49,181 nucleotides of DNA from Bacteroidales bacterium (GTDB taxonomy: Bacteria > Bacteroidota > Bacteroidia > Bacteroidales > P3). Below are positions 1-8,331 of this stretch, piece after piece. The translations under genes were made by a program, and so were the position numbers. The notes under the pieces are model-generated. The model ran no database searches and was not told where the DNA came from. It was given only the letters and a program-made list of their open reading frames with translations. Position 1 is the stretch's first letter. Every line of letters starts with the position of its first letter. The stretch covers positions 1-49,181 of the forward strand of contig JAKSMP010000011.1 in NCBI GenBank assembly GCA_024400505.1. The letters are read 5' to 3'.

Positions 1-164
1 ACTTTATTTGATGAATTTTAATAACAGTGCGATTTTATCGCATCAGTACTAATTTGACATCAATAAACAAATCATACAAAGGGGGAATAATAAGGAAAGA
101 ATCCTGTAAAGTACAGGCAAGCCTAACAAAAGATGATTTTTTTCGATATATCAAGAAAAATGTG

Positions 165-172
165 TAACTTTG
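165..172 (+). promoter_or_regulatory. Bacteroidota -7 promoter box
   Basis: The sequence TAACTTTG fits the Bacteroidota sigma-ABfr consensus TAnnTTTG. It lies 24 bp before the ATG of the exported protein at 196. The rest of positions 1-195 shows no gene. Confidence 0.6.
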
Positions 173-195
173 CAATTTGAAATATAAAACGCATT

Positions 196-792
196 ATGAA
201 GAAGTACCTCGTAATAATAGCTCTATGCTTTGCTGCAATAAGCACTAATGCTCAACAGGTTAGTTCCAAGGCAAAAGCCGTAAGAATGCTGGCATACGCA
301 CGTCCCGAATATCAAGTGAAAGACGTAAAAGTATATGCAGACACCATGACAGTGTTCTCTTTGGCCGATTATCCCATCTATCCTCTTGGCAAATGGAGCA
401 GTGTGGAACAATATATCACCAACAACCAACTGCAATGGTATCGCGAGAGCGGCTATAAGAGATTCTTCGACACAATGACTGTGGCCGTGAACACTCTCCG
501 TCGCTTGGATGGTACCAATATTAATGTTTACCGCAGCATCTGGACCAATAAGTTGGAGATGGTTGCCGCCAAGATCACCGACACCGCTGTGGTGCTCGAT
601 AACGGCATCAAAGTGGGCATGAGCAAAGAAGAGGTTTTCAAAGTAATCTTCAAGAGCTACCCCAAATCATACACCGCCGAAATCAACGTGCTGAAAGTAA
701 TGGCCGGCACCTCCGAGGTTGGCGAGATTTACACTTTCAAAGGCAACAAACTACGCCACATACAAATCATCAGCAAATACAAATACTATTGA
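196..792 (+). CDS. Exported protein of unknown function, possible BamE-like C-terminal fold
   Basis: This is a 198-residue protein with a clear N-terminal signal peptide (a lysine pair, then a hydrophobic stretch to about residue 18, ending ...TNAQQ). There is no lipobox cysteine, so it should be released into the periplasm. I do not recognise the family. Near residue 138 the stretch IKVGMSKEEVFKVIF resembles the start of SmpA/BamE-type domains, where a GMSkeEV turn is common; this is a weak inference. It has its own -7 box at 165-172, and nadD follows after 20 bp, so the two are probably co-transcribed. The next minus-strand gene ends beyond nadD. Confidence 0.8.
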   Translation: MKKYLVIIALCFAAISTNAQQVSSKAKAVRMLAYARPEYQVKDVKVYADTMTVFSLADYPIYPLGKWSSVEQYITNNQLQWYRESGYKRFFDTMTVAVNTLRRLDGTNINVYRSIWTNKLEMVAAKITDTAVVLDNGIKVGMSKEEVFKVIFKSYPKSYTAEINVLKVMAGTSEVGEIYTFKGNKLRHIQIISKYKYY

Positions 793-812
793 TTTGACAG
801 CCTCCTACTGGC

Positions 813-1391
813 ATGAACAAGAAAGTAGGCCTCTTTTTCGGTTCCTTTAATCCGGTGCACATTGGGCATCTGATAATTGCCAATGCCATGCTTCAGCATA
901 GCGCATTAGACGAAGTGTGGTTTGTTGTATCGCCCCAAAACCCCCTCAAAGAACGCAAAACATTACTGGACGACCGACAACGCCTTGAAATGGTACGACG
1001 AGCCATTGACGACAACTATCGGCTCAGAGCCTGCGATATCGAATTCAGTCTTCCTATTCCATCATACACCGCCACCACGCTGGCCTTCTTGCAAGAAAAA
1101 TACCCATCCAAAGAGTTTTGCTTGATAATGGGATCCGATAACCTTGCCACCTTTGAACGCTGGCGCAATTGGGAGCACATACTAGAGCACTATCACCTCT
1201 TTGTATATCCCCGCCCAGGGAGCGAAAACTGTGCTCTGAGCAGCCATCCCCATGTACACATGGTAGAAGTGCCCATGATGGATATTTCTTCCACCTATAT
1301 CCGCCGCCAGGTACAGCTCCACCACGACATTCGCTACCTCGTACCCGATAAAGTATTCCAATACATCACCGAGATGCACTTCTACGAATAA
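813..1391 (+). CDS. nadD: Nicotinate-nucleotide adenylyltransferase
   Basis: The enzyme joins nicotinate mononucleotide and ATP to give nicotinate adenine dinucleotide, the penultimate step of NAD synthesis in the cytoplasm. The 192-residue length is normal for NadD. The nucleotidyltransferase signature GLFFGSFNPVHIGH is at residues 6-19, MGSDNLATFERWRNW lies in the middle, and ISSTYIRR is near the C-terminus, matching the ISSTxIR motif that binds ATP phosphates. The ATG at 813 is 20 bp after the preceding gene. In many Bacteroidales a guanylate kinase gene precedes nadD; here an unknown exported protein does. Confidence 0.96.
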   Translation: MNKKVGLFFGSFNPVHIGHLIIANAMLQHSALDEVWFVVSPQNPLKERKTLLDDRQRLEMVRRAIDDNYRLRACDIEFSLPIPSYTATTLAFLQEKYPSKEFCLIMGSDNLATFERWRNWEHILEHYHLFVYPRPGSENCALSSHPHVHMVEVPMMDISSTYIRRQVQLHHDIRYLVPDKVFQYITEMHFYE

Positions 1392-1443
1392 AGAGCACCC
1401 AAGCCCACCCACCCCTCACAACTTCCCCTCTTCTGTAAACAAT

Positions 1444-1480
1444 AAAAAAACCGCCCCAATTGCTCAGGGCGGAAAAAAAA
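1444..1480 (-). terminator. Rho-independent terminator of the AT-hook gene
   Basis: The stem CCGCCC/GGGCGG (1451-1456 with 1467-1472) is followed, read on the minus strand, by a run of seven T. On the plus strand the flanks are A-rich on both sides, so it is a canonical terminator only for the minus-strand gene ending at 1495. Confidence 0.8.
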
Positions 1481-1494
1481 CTTATGAAAAAAAA

Positions 1495-2265
1495 TTATTC
1501 TTCAGGATTTTTGCGGGGGCGACCTTTCTTCTTGGGCACTACAGGCACAGCAGATACCTCTTTGCGAGGACGACCCTTTTTCTTAGGTACTGCGGGCTCC
1601 ACCGGAAGAGGATTCTTGCGGGGGCGACCCTTTTTCTTAGGTGCAGGAGCAGCTTGAGCCTCCATACGAGCCAACTCCTCTGGAGGGATTTCGGCATTGG
1701 CCAGATAGAAATCGCTGTCGATATCGTTGAGATCCTCATCCGAAGGCTCAAACTCGTTATCCAAATCCTGGCCTTCCTCATCCAAGTCTTCGTCTGCATC
1801 ATCATCGAAATTGTCGAAATCATCATCAAAGGCATCTGAGAGTTCTTTGCCAAGATCATTCAGTTCGCCCGACTTTTTAGACTTGCGTTTGGGCATACCC
1901 TCTTCGTAGTCTCCGTGGCGGATAGAGCGTTCGGTATGGGATGAGCCAGACTCTTCTTTGTCGATGGCTTCCTGCAGAGGAGCAAATTCTTGATCGGCCT
2001 TGTCCACCTCTTCATCGAAGAAATCCTTCTCGATATCCTCATCGGTGAGCGTGGTGTCAATTTTGACATCAAATTTCACCATATACACGGTATCCTCAGT
2101 TTCCATGGGCACAACAAAAATTGTGTCGCCATTGGGCTTATCAAAACGCTGCAGATAGTCCTCGTATCCCTCTGGATACAATTCTTTGAAGGTTAATTTG
2201 AGTTCGTCAGAAAGGTTTTTGTAGCTGACTATCAAGTTCTTTTTATGTATTCTACGTGAATTCAT
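1495..2265 (-). CDS. Acidic protein with three C-terminal AT-hooks
   Basis: The protein has 256 residues from the ATG at 2265. A longer reading from 2310 would add 15 residues with no support. The first ~90 residues form an ordered-looking domain (YPEGYEDYLQRFDKPNG, then VYMVKFDVKIDTTLTDEDI). Next comes a long Asp/Glu-rich stretch (DDDFDNFDDDADEDLDEE), and the tail carries three copies of KKKGRPRK spaced 18 residues apart. GRPRK cores are AT-hooks that bind the minor groove of AT-rich DNA. A nucleoid-associated or transcription role is inferred. The three repeats are also visible in the DNA, near 1507, 1561 and 1615, with a 54-bp period. It is transcribed alone and ends at a terminator. Confidence 0.85.
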   Translation of the reverse strand: MNSRRIHKKNLIVSYKNLSDELKLTFKELYPEGYEDYLQRFDKPNGDTIFVVPMETEDTVYMVKFDVKIDTTLTDEDIEKDFFDEEVDKADQEFAPLQEAIDKEESGSSHTERSIRHGDYEEGMPKRKSKKSGELNDLGKELSDAFDDDFDNFDDDADEDLDEEGQDLDNEFEPSDEDLNDIDSDFYLANAEIPPEELARMEAQAAPAPKKKGRPRKNPLPVEPAVPKKKGRPRKEVSAVPVVPKKKGRPRKNPEE

Positions 2266-2365
2266 TGGCTTTCTTATTTTTTGCAAGTATAACAACTTTA
2301 TTTCAAACAAAACATTTTTGAAGAAAAAAAGTTTTCAACATTCGTTATTACTCATATTTCGATCG

Positions 2366-2373
2366 TATCTTTG
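2366..2373 (+). promoter_or_regulatory. -7 promoter box that decides the DMT start
   Basis: TATCTTTG fits TAnnTTTG perfectly. It lies inside the upstream-extended reading frame that begins at 2318, so the true start must be downstream, which supports the ATG at 2441. Confidence 0.65.
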
Positions 2374-2440
2374 CAGGCGTGTTGCAGAACATCATACAAT
2401 ACATAAAAAACTAATTAGAAACAAAATATTATACAAGCGC

Positions 2441-3421
2441 ATGTACACAGGCGAACTCATTTCACTCGGAGTAGCATTTTCATGGACCATCACAGCCCTT
2501 TTTGCCGAAGTGGCATCCAAACGCATCGGTTCGCTCCCGCTCAATGTCACCCGCATGGCCATGTCATTGGCCCTGTTGGCTCTCATCTTGTGGGGCACCA
2601 CCGGCTCGCCGTATCCACTATATACCGATGGGCAAACATGGCTCTGGCTGTGCCTCTCGGGGCTGGTGGGATATGTGTTTGGCGACTATTGCTTATTCAA
2701 TAGCTATATTCACATAGGATCACGCTTTGGCCAGCTGTTCATGACCCTCTCGGCCCCCACTGCCGCCATCGTTGGACGGCTGATGCTGGGCGAGGATATG
2801 AGCCTCCTGGCCTATGCCGGCATGGTGGTCACACTAGCGGGCATCTGCATCACCATTCTGGGCAAAGAAGACACCACAGGCAGCATCAAGCTGCGATTGC
2901 CGCTCAAAGGCATCCTCTTTGCCATTGGAGCTGGTGTGGGGCAAGGTTGCGGCCTTGTGCTGAGCAAGGTGGGCATGCAGCACTACGAGCAATCCATTGC
3001 TGCTGCTGGCATCGCCGACCTCCATTCCTTTGTGCCCGATGGAGCTTGGCTAACCCTGCCTCTGGGCACCACCATGCCTTTTGCGTCCACCATGATCAGG
3101 GGGCTGATGGGCATTATCGGATTCAGCATTGCTCTGCTCGCATTCAGTCCCAAGGGCGGCCAGCAACTAGTGCATGCCATCTGCGACCGCAAAGCAATGC
3201 TTTGCGCCCTGTGCTCGTCGTTTTTCGGCCCTTGCGTGGGTGTGAGCCTCTCTCTCATGGCCACCCTCTACACCAGCACCGGCATTGCCCAAACCATCAT
3301 GTCACTCACCCCCATCCTCATCATAGCCCCCGCCGCCCTGCTCTTCCACCAAAAGGTGACCTTCCGCGAGGTGCTAGGCGCCATCATCAGCGTGGTGGGT
3401 GTGTGCCTATTTTTTCTGTAG
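2441..3421 (+). CDS. DMT-superfamily (EamA) metabolite exporter
   Basis: This 326-residue integral membrane protein contains two EamA-type halves of about five transmembrane segments each. The first begins MYTGELISLGVAFSWTITAL and the second follows a short loop near residue 160 (KLRLPLKGILFAIGAGVGQG). DMT proteins move amino acids, nucleosides or other metabolites across the inner membrane; the substrate cannot be read from the sequence. The frame is open from 2318, but a promoter box at 2366-2373 and the start of the first membrane segment favour the ATG at 2441. The DUF362 gene follows after 21 bp and is probably co-transcribed. Confidence 0.9.
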   Translation: MYTGELISLGVAFSWTITALFAEVASKRIGSLPLNVTRMAMSLALLALILWGTTGSPYPLYTDGQTWLWLCLSGLVGYVFGDYCLFNSYIHIGSRFGQLFMTLSAPTAAIVGRLMLGEDMSLLAYAGMVVTLAGICITILGKEDTTGSIKLRLPLKGILFAIGAGVGQGCGLVLSKVGMQHYEQSIAAAGIADLHSFVPDGAWLTLPLGTTMPFASTMIRGLMGIIGFSIALLAFSPKGGQQLVHAICDRKAMLCALCSSFFGPCVGVSLSLMATLYTSTGIAQTIMSLTPILIIAPAALLFHQKVTFREVLGAIISVVGVCLFFL

Positions 3422-3442
3422 AACATTAAACAATATCGCAAT

Positions 3443-4465
3443 ATGAAGAGACAAATCATCACCCTATTGGCACTCTGCTCACTTATGACCGGATGCCACC
3501 ACAGCAACCATCCTAACCTGGCCGCCAAACTAGAGGCGGAGCCCGTGAAGGCCGACAGCGTGGCCACCGTTTATCTCACCCATGAAATCACCCCCCAGTC
3601 TTTGGTGGACATCTACCATGCCCTAGGAGTGGAAGCCACGGGCCGAGTGGCCGTGAAAATCTCCACCGGCGAGACTGGCAAAACCAACTACCTTCGTCCC
3701 CAACTCATCGGGCAACTAGTGAAACTGGTGGACGGCACTATCGTGGAATGCAACTGCGCCTACTGGGGCCACCGCGACAACAGCGAGGAACACTGGGCCG
3801 AAATCCGCGAGCGCGGTTTCTTGGACATTGCTTCGGTGGACATCATGGACGAGCAAGGCGAAATGGCCATTCCTGTGCGCGACACCACACATATCCCTCA
3901 CAACCTGGTGGGCGCACACTTGAAGAACTACGACTTTATGATCAATCTGGCCCACTTCAAAGGCCACCCCATGGCCGGTTATGGCGGAGCCATCAAAAAT
4001 CAGTCTATCGGTGTTTCGTCGGCCAACGGCAAACTGCTGCTGCACTCAGCCGGCAAAAAGGCAGACAGCGACCACAAACTCTCTGGCTGGGTATCGTCGG
4101 TGGGCGGCACCAAGCAAGACCACTTCCTTGAAAGCATGGCGGCTGCGGCGCAATCGGTGGCCGACTATATGCAAGGGCGCATCATCTACATCAACGTGAT
4201 GAACAATCTCTCGGTAGATTGCGACTGCATACCCAACCCTCACGAGCCCAAAATGCAAGATGTGGGCATACTGGCATCCACTGACCCTGTGGCTTTGGAC
4301 AAAGCCTGCCTGGACATAGTATTCAACACCCAACCCTCCGAGGGCAACGACCCCAAACCGCTCATCCGCCGCATCAACAGCCGCCATGGCACCCACACCG
4401 TGGACTATGCAGCACAAATAGGACTGGGCACCAAGAAATATCGGATAGTAGAGATTGACAAATAA
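3443..4465 (+). CDS. DUF362 domain lipoprotein
   Basis: The 340-residue protein starts with a lipoprotein signal peptide ending in the lipobox LMTGC (Cys18), so it should be anchored in a membrane facing the periplasm or surface. The rest matches DUF362, with characteristic stretches such as FMINLAHFKGHPMAGYGGAIKNQSIG in two adjoining blocks and GILASTDPVALDKACLD near the C-terminus. The function of DUF362 is unknown; some members carry extra 4Fe-4S domains, but none is present here. Cysteines in VECNCAYWG and SVDCDCIPNP could be functional. The gene ends at a strong bidirectional terminator. Confidence 0.88.
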   Translation: MKRQIITLLALCSLMTGCHHSNHPNLAAKLEAEPVKADSVATVYLTHEITPQSLVDIYHALGVEATGRVAVKISTGETGKTNYLRPQLIGQLVKLVDGTIVECNCAYWGHRDNSEEHWAEIRERGFLDIASVDIMDEQGEMAIPVRDTTHIPHNLVGAHLKNYDFMINLAHFKGHPMAGYGGAIKNQSIGVSSANGKLLLHSAGKKADSDHKLSGWVSSVGGTKQDHFLESMAAAAQSVADYMQGRIIYINVMNNLSVDCDCIPNPHEPKMQDVGILASTDPVALDKACLDIVFNTQPSEGNDPKPLIRRINSRHGTHTVDYAAQIGLGTKKYRIVEIDK

Positions 4466-4485
4466 AAGCTATAGTTGCAAATAAT

Positions 4486-4515
4486 AAAAAGCGGGGCCGA
4501 TAAGCCCCGCTTTTT
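4486..4515. terminator. Bidirectional rho-independent terminator
   Basis: A perfect stem GCGGGGC/GCCCCGC (4491-4497 with 4504-4510) is flanked by five A on the left and five T on the right. It serves both the DUF362 gene (plus) and the lipoprotein gene ending at 4537 (minus). Confidence 0.92.
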
Positions 4516-4536
4516 ATATCAATATTATTGTACAAC

Positions 4537-6156
4537 TTATTTACTAGAGGAGGTAGTGGTGGTAGTGGTTCTCATCAGTCGGACAGAATAGCCAGCGCCA
4601 TTATGTGCGTTTTGATCAAAACTAGGGGAATTAGCACAATCAAAAATCATAACTGTAGATGTGTTTCCTCCTGAATTAGTAGCAAAAGTACGATAATGAC
4701 CCTTTCCATCATCATTCCATGTTCCATTTTTACCAGTATGATCAGCCCAACCTGCTGCTGGTAGGAATATTGCGCCCCGAGTCTCCAATGCCTCAAAATC
4801 TGCAGCCGAGATCACTGGAACAGTATTTGGCCACACCACAGTCTGATTATTACCCGAAACATCGTATGTTTGTCCTAGTGCAATAGTTGAAGGGCAATCA
4901 GTTCTATTGGGGAAAATAATCATACCGTTAATGTGTGTACCATTATCGTTAATTTTCACGTATGCCCATTTCGCAGTACTTTGATTATCCAAACTTCCCA
5001 GAATCGATGTCCACTGTGCTTGACTAGGAACCTTCCAATTATTAACAAGCGAAGCATCTTCACCAAGCAAAGTAGCATATCCAGCCTCGCTCATAGTACC
5101 GCTAATATGATTATTCAGGGCTGCAGGATTGGCCGTAGTACTAACCATCAGTGCCAGTGAGCCCGACACACCCGTTGGTTGTCCATCAGCATCTTTGCCA
5201 GTGACACCATACAAAGTATAGTCCCATTGATTCGACTCTAATCGCCATTGAGGGTTAGCGTCATGATTATAGGTCATATTACCTTTTCCGAAATAATATG
5301 AATTGCTGCCGTCACTAATAGGATAGGGCAAAAGGTCTCCAGCAATATCTGTTTCAGGAGTAGCAGGAACTGTGCTGATAGGGTAATAACAACCGGGATT
5401 AAAAGTATAGTTTTCGCCTTGTTGCAGAGCCTTAAAAACATCATTAATCCGAATATTGAGCTTGTGGGGACCTGCTGGGATAGGTATATAAATCTTTGTT
5501 TCGGGAGTATTGTGAGTAATGGTCAACTGATAATTATTAGTATTGCCAACTGCTGCGGTAGTGACCCAAGCAGAACCATTATAGGAAGAAGTGAAATCGC
5601 CAGAAAGGGGTGTAGCCTGATTCACATCGGTAATAGTAATGGTATAGGACACATTGGCCGAGGCCTTAGGCACCTCCAACTCCAACAAGCTGAAGAGGTT
5701 GTAGAAGTTGAGCACGACGGTGCCACTATTGTCGGCAGCCATGGCAGCCATGGGGCTGTGGAGGTTGTCGGGATTATAAGTGTAGGTGCTGGGCATGGTG
5801 AAGTTGAACTTCTGCTCAGTAGCATCGATGCTGGCGCTCACGATGGTCGCATCGCCGGCATAGAAGGCATAGTAGTTGCCATTGATTGGGGTGATAGAAA
5901 GGCCTTCGGTGGAAGCCCATGTATATTGATTGCCAGCTGTTCCGATAGTGAGTATATCATTTGCGGTAGTGCCGTTGATATACACTTGGTCGCCAACCTG
6001 CCAATTGGTGGTATAACCGTCACCCAAAGAGGTTTTGTGTTGAGGTTGGTCAGCAATCACAAGTTTAAAACGCTGATCTTGATCTTTCTTACATCCAGTC
6101 ATCAGCATTGCACATGCACAAAGCAGCATGGGAAAGAGAAAAAACGATTTTTTCAT
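4537..6156 (-). CDS. Fimbrillin-like surface lipoprotein with FISUMP-type C-terminal domain
   Basis: From the ATG at 6156 the product has 539 residues and starts with a lipoprotein signal ending LMTGC (Cys22). The open frame extends to 6297, but that region is leader sequence. Residues ~30-290 resemble fimbrillin/Mfa-like domains, with an alternating hydrophobic beta pattern and motifs such as TNWQVGDQVYING and LNFYNLFSLLELEV. The C-terminal ~200 residues (WKVPSQAQWTSILG, AIFLPAAGW, GYSVRLMR) match the major-paralogous-domain type of Bacteroidota surface lipoproteins. It shares its N-terminal layout with the lipoprotein at 8899. It is probably surface-exposed; adhesion or pilus tip roles are possible but unproven. 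Confidence 0.85.
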   Translation of the reverse strand: MKKSFFLFPMLLCACAMLMTGCKKDQDQRFKLVIADQPQHKTSLGDGYTTNWQVGDQVYINGTTANDILTIGTAGNQYTWASTEGLSITPINGNYYAFYAGDATIVSASIDATEQKFNFTMPSTYTYNPDNLHSPMAAMAADNSGTVVLNFYNLFSLLELEVPKASANVSYTITITDVNQATPLSGDFTSSYNGSAWVTTAAVGNTNNYQLTITHNTPETKIYIPIPAGPHKLNIRINDVFKALQQGENYTFNPGCYYPISTVPATPETDIAGDLLPYPISDGSNSYYFGKGNMTYNHDANPQWRLESNQWDYTLYGVTGKDADGQPTGVSGSLALMVSTTANPAALNNHISGTMSEAGYATLLGEDASLVNNWKVPSQAQWTSILGSLDNQSTAKWAYVKINDNGTHINGMIIFPNRTDCPSTIALGQTYDVSGNNQTVVWPNTVPVISAADFEALETRGAIFLPAAGWADHTGKNGTWNDDGKGHYRTFATNSGGNTSTVMIFDCANSPSFDQNAHNGAGYSVRLMRTTTTTTSSSK

Positions 6157-6450
6157 TAATACGCTCTTAATTTTAATTATTGGAAAAAACAGTATTACGA
6201 AATGGTTCATCTGGGGTCCAAGTGGATGTAGGAGTGTTGGCCTCACACTCGAGTAGAGGGAGTGGCTGGGGTCCCGACCCGGCAAAGCCACGTTCAATCT
6301 TGAACTTTACCACACGCACACATGGTGCTAAATAATTTTCCTTTTTCTTAATTTAAAATTGATAATAGAATATTAAAACTACTGTTAAAAATTATATAAT
6401 TATTTATAAATAATACAATTACATATACAATGCAACAAATTTTAAAGATG
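6157..6450 (-). promoter_or_regulatory. Long structured leader of the fimbrillin-like gene
   Basis: Between the -7 box at 6451-6458 and the ATG at 6156 lie about 290 nt. The upstream half is AT-rich. The downstream half (6190-6330) is clearly richer in G and C and can fold: GTGGCT pairs with AGCCAC (outer arms within 6261-6291), with GGGT/ACCC inside. A nine-codon reading frame beginning ATGTGTGCG (about 6333 downward) ends just before this hairpin. The word GACCCCAG occurs twice in the leader. A cis-acting RNA role is inferred only from length and folding. Confidence 0.4.
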
Positions 6451-6458
6451 CAAAAGTA
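6451..6458 (-). promoter_or_regulatory. -7 promoter box for the fimbrillin-like gene
   Basis: On the minus strand this reads TACTTTTG, fitting TAnnTTTG. It is the nearest such box upstream of the lipoprotein ATG at 6156. I see no gene from here to the queF terminator at 6718; that stretch is AT-rich without evident structure. Confidence 0.45.
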
Positions 6459-6717
6459 CAATTATTTTTCAATTAAAATGCTACCTAAGTGGCATTTAGC
6501 ATTATTTAACCAACATAACGCAATTTTAGTATATATATGAATATCAGAACATTATCACCATAAACATTACACAGGCATCCCTTCAATCAATCATTTGAGA
6601 GGGATAATAGTTTAGAAAAAACGGGACATGCAATGGTTCTCATGCCAGTATAGGCTAGGCTACATCTGCCCTATAGCCACTATAGCATTGGGCATCATAG
6701 GCACTAAGCCCAAAAAT

Positions 6718-6752
6718 AAAAAAGCGCAACCCGAAGTAGCGCCTTTTAAGGG
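6718..6752 (-). terminator. Terminator of queF
   Basis: Read on the minus strand, GCGCTAC and GTTGCGC form a hairpin with a TTCGG loop, followed by a run of six T. It lies just after the queF stop codon. Confidence 0.7.
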
Positions 6753-6771
6753 ATTGATGGCCGCAAAGCAC

Positions 6772-7230
6772 TTACTCATGCGTGGCAAAACGCTGCACAG
6801 CCAGCTGTTCATATTTGGTGCCAGGACGACCGTAGTTGGCATAAGGATAGATGCTGATACCGCCACGAGGCACAAACAAACCAGTCACTTCAATATACTT
6901 AGGATCCATCAAACGGATGAGGTCTTTCATGATAATGTTGACACAATCCTCGTGGAAATCGCCATGATTGCGAAAACTGAAAAGATAGAGTTTCAAACTC
7001 TTGCTCTCCACCATCTTGTGGTCGGGTATATAGCTGATACGTATCTCAGCAAAGTCGGGCTGGCCCGTGATGGGACAGAGGCTGGTGAATTCAGGGCAGT
7101 TGAATCGCACCCAATAGTCGTTGTCGGGGTGGCGGTTCTCAAAAGTCTCCAGCACCTCGGGGGCATAATCGTCACGATAGGTAGTTTTCTGGCCCAGCTG
7201 CTGCAGGCCTTCATTTTCGCGATTGCTCAT
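6772..7230 (-). CDS. queF: NADPH-dependent 7-cyano-7-deazaguanine reductase
   Basis: QueF reduces the nitrile of preQ0 to the amine of preQ1 in queuosine biosynthesis, a tRNA wobble-base modification made in the cytoplasm. The 152-residue product is a single-domain (type I) QueF. It contains the catalytic cysteine in [19 protein letters not shown], the QueF signature [13 protein letters not shown] and the substrate-binding FHE. Its ATG overlaps the stop of the upstream transporter gene (ATGA, 7227-7230), so the two are translationally coupled. It ends at a hairpin terminator. Confidence 0.96.
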   Translation of the reverse strand: MSNRENEGLQQLGQKTTYRDDYAPEVLETFENRHPDNDYWVRFNCPEFTSLCPITGQPDFAEIRISYIPDHKMVESKSLKLYLFSFRNHGDFHEDCVNIIMKDLIRLMDPKYIEVTGLFVPRGGISIYPYANYGRPGTKYEQLAVQRFATHE

Positions 7231-7931
7231 AAATCGAATATTTTAAACGGATTGTAGGAAATATTGGTATCAAAAATATCTATTTGCTCAAGTTTTTTGA
7301 TTTTGGCAACCACCCATTGGGTGACAGGCAAAATGGCAATCTCATACAGCACCTTGGCCAATACCTGGCACACCACCATCATGGCCACAGCATGCCACCC
7401 CATGGCCCAGAACATGATGGGGATGAAAATCAGCGAGTCGGCATATTCGCCCACCAGGGAGGACACAATGGCACGAAGCCAGAAATGTTTGCCATTTTGG
7501 CTCACCTTCATGCGGCTCATCACCCAGGCATTGAGGGTGCTGCCCGCCAAGAAAGCCAACAGCGAAGCGATAGCAGCTCGTGGCGTGACACCAAAGATGG
7601 CACGAAACGCCTCATCGGCATGCCAAAACTCCGCACCCGGCAGCAAAATGGCCAATTGCGAAACCATCACCACAAAGAAATTCATCAAGAAACCCAGCCA
7701 TATCACCAGACGGGCACGCCGGTAGCCATACACCTCGGCCAAACAGTCGTTGAGGATGTAAGACACCGGAAACACAATAACCGCAGCGGGCAGCGTGATG
7801 CCCAGCACCACAAACACCTTGGAGGCAATGAGGTTGGAGATAATCAGGCAGGTGCAGAACAGCACAGCCATGAACAGATAAATGGGCGAGAACGAAACAC
7901 GCTGTTTTCGGTCGTTTACTAATTCATTCAC
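7227..7931 (-). CDS. yhhQ: Queuosine precursor transporter (VUT/DUF165 family)
   Basis: This inner membrane protein has about six hydrophobic segments and matches the VUT/DUF165 (YhhQ) family, which imports preQ0/preQ1-type precursors. Typical stretches are [26 protein letters not shown] and [13 protein letters not shown]. Overlap with queF supports the substrate. The frame is open up to an ATG at 8027, but a good promoter (TTG, 19 bp, TATCTTTG at 7998-8005) lies inside that extension, so translation must start later. A GTG at 7931 (234 residues) precedes the first membrane helix with the fewest extra residues. A GTG at 7964 or an ATG at 7871 are alternatives, the last cutting into helix one. 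Confidence 0.88.
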   Translation of the reverse strand: MNELVNDRKQRVSFSPIYLFMAVLFCTCLIISNLIASKVFVVLGITLPAAVIVFPVSYILNDCLAEVYGYRRARLVIWLGFLMNFFVVMVSQLAILLPGAEFWHADEAFRAIFGVTPRAAIASLLAFLAGSTLNAWVMSRMKVSQNGKHFWLRAIVSSLVGEYADSLIFIPIMFWAMGWHAVAMMVVCQVLAKVLYEIAILPVTQWVVAKIKKLEQIDIFDTNISYNPFKIFDL

Positions 7932-7997
7932 TTCCTTCTTGTTTTTTAAGTGGTTAGCAAGCACACTGGCGCAACAATACCTGTTGCACACAAATTG

Positions 7998-8005
7998 CAA
8001 AGATA
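7998..8005 (-). promoter_or_regulatory. Promoter of the yhhQ-queF operon
   Basis: On the minus strand this reads TATCTTTG, with a TTG 19 bp upstream, close to the Bacteroidota -33/-7 arrangement. It rules out the ATG at 8027 as the start of the transporter. Confidence 0.65.
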
Positions 8006-8066
8006 CAATTTTTTTCTGATTCAACAACAGAACACTCTATTTTCACCACCTCCACGTCCCCCCCAT

Positions 8067-8306
8067 CCTACCCATATATTTTTTTCACCCCCAGGGTTGA
8101 ATATTTTTGTGGGTAATACTTCATTTTTCAAAACCCCACCCTTAATTATTCTCAGACCCGGGTCTAAATATTTTCAAACCCGGGTCTAAATATTCTCAGA
8201 CCCGGGTCTGGATATTTTCAAACCCGGGTCTGAAGAAATCCAAACCCGGGTTTGGAGAAATTAAAACCGGGGTCTGAGTAAATTAAAACCCCGGTTTTAG
8301 AAAATA
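8067..8306. repeat. Tandem array of 22-bp palindromic units
   Basis: Seven clear units of exactly 22 bp begin at 8153, 8175, 8197, 8219, 8241, 8263 and 8285. Each has a core close to the palindrome AGACCCGGGTCT, then an AT-rich spacer such as AAATATTTT. About four weaker copies extend leftward to 8067. Conservation is highest in the middle and decays on both sides; the last two units read ACCGGGGTCT and ACCCCGGTTTT. The period is not a multiple of three and there is no stop-free frame of gene-like composition, so the array is noncoding. Confidence 0.9.
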
Positions 8307-8331
8307 TAACTATACCATCAAAGAAAAAACA

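Noticed and set aside
2318-2440. N-terminal extension of the DMT transporter to 2318
   Set aside because: A promoter box lies within it (2366-2373), and the family normally begins with the first helix right after the ATG at 2441.
5419-6159. Plus-strand 246-codon frame opposite the fimbrillin-like gene
   Set aside because: No signal or domain, no promoter, and it lies entirely antisense to a well-supported lipoprotein gene.
6157-6297. N-terminal extension of the fimbrillin-like lipoprotein to 6297
   Set aside because: The lipoprotein signal peptide begins at the ATG at 6156. The extension would bury it and starts with TTG inside a folded leader.
8153-8306. Repeated-peptide gene
   Set aside because: The 22-bp period breaks any reading frame and stops occur in all frames.
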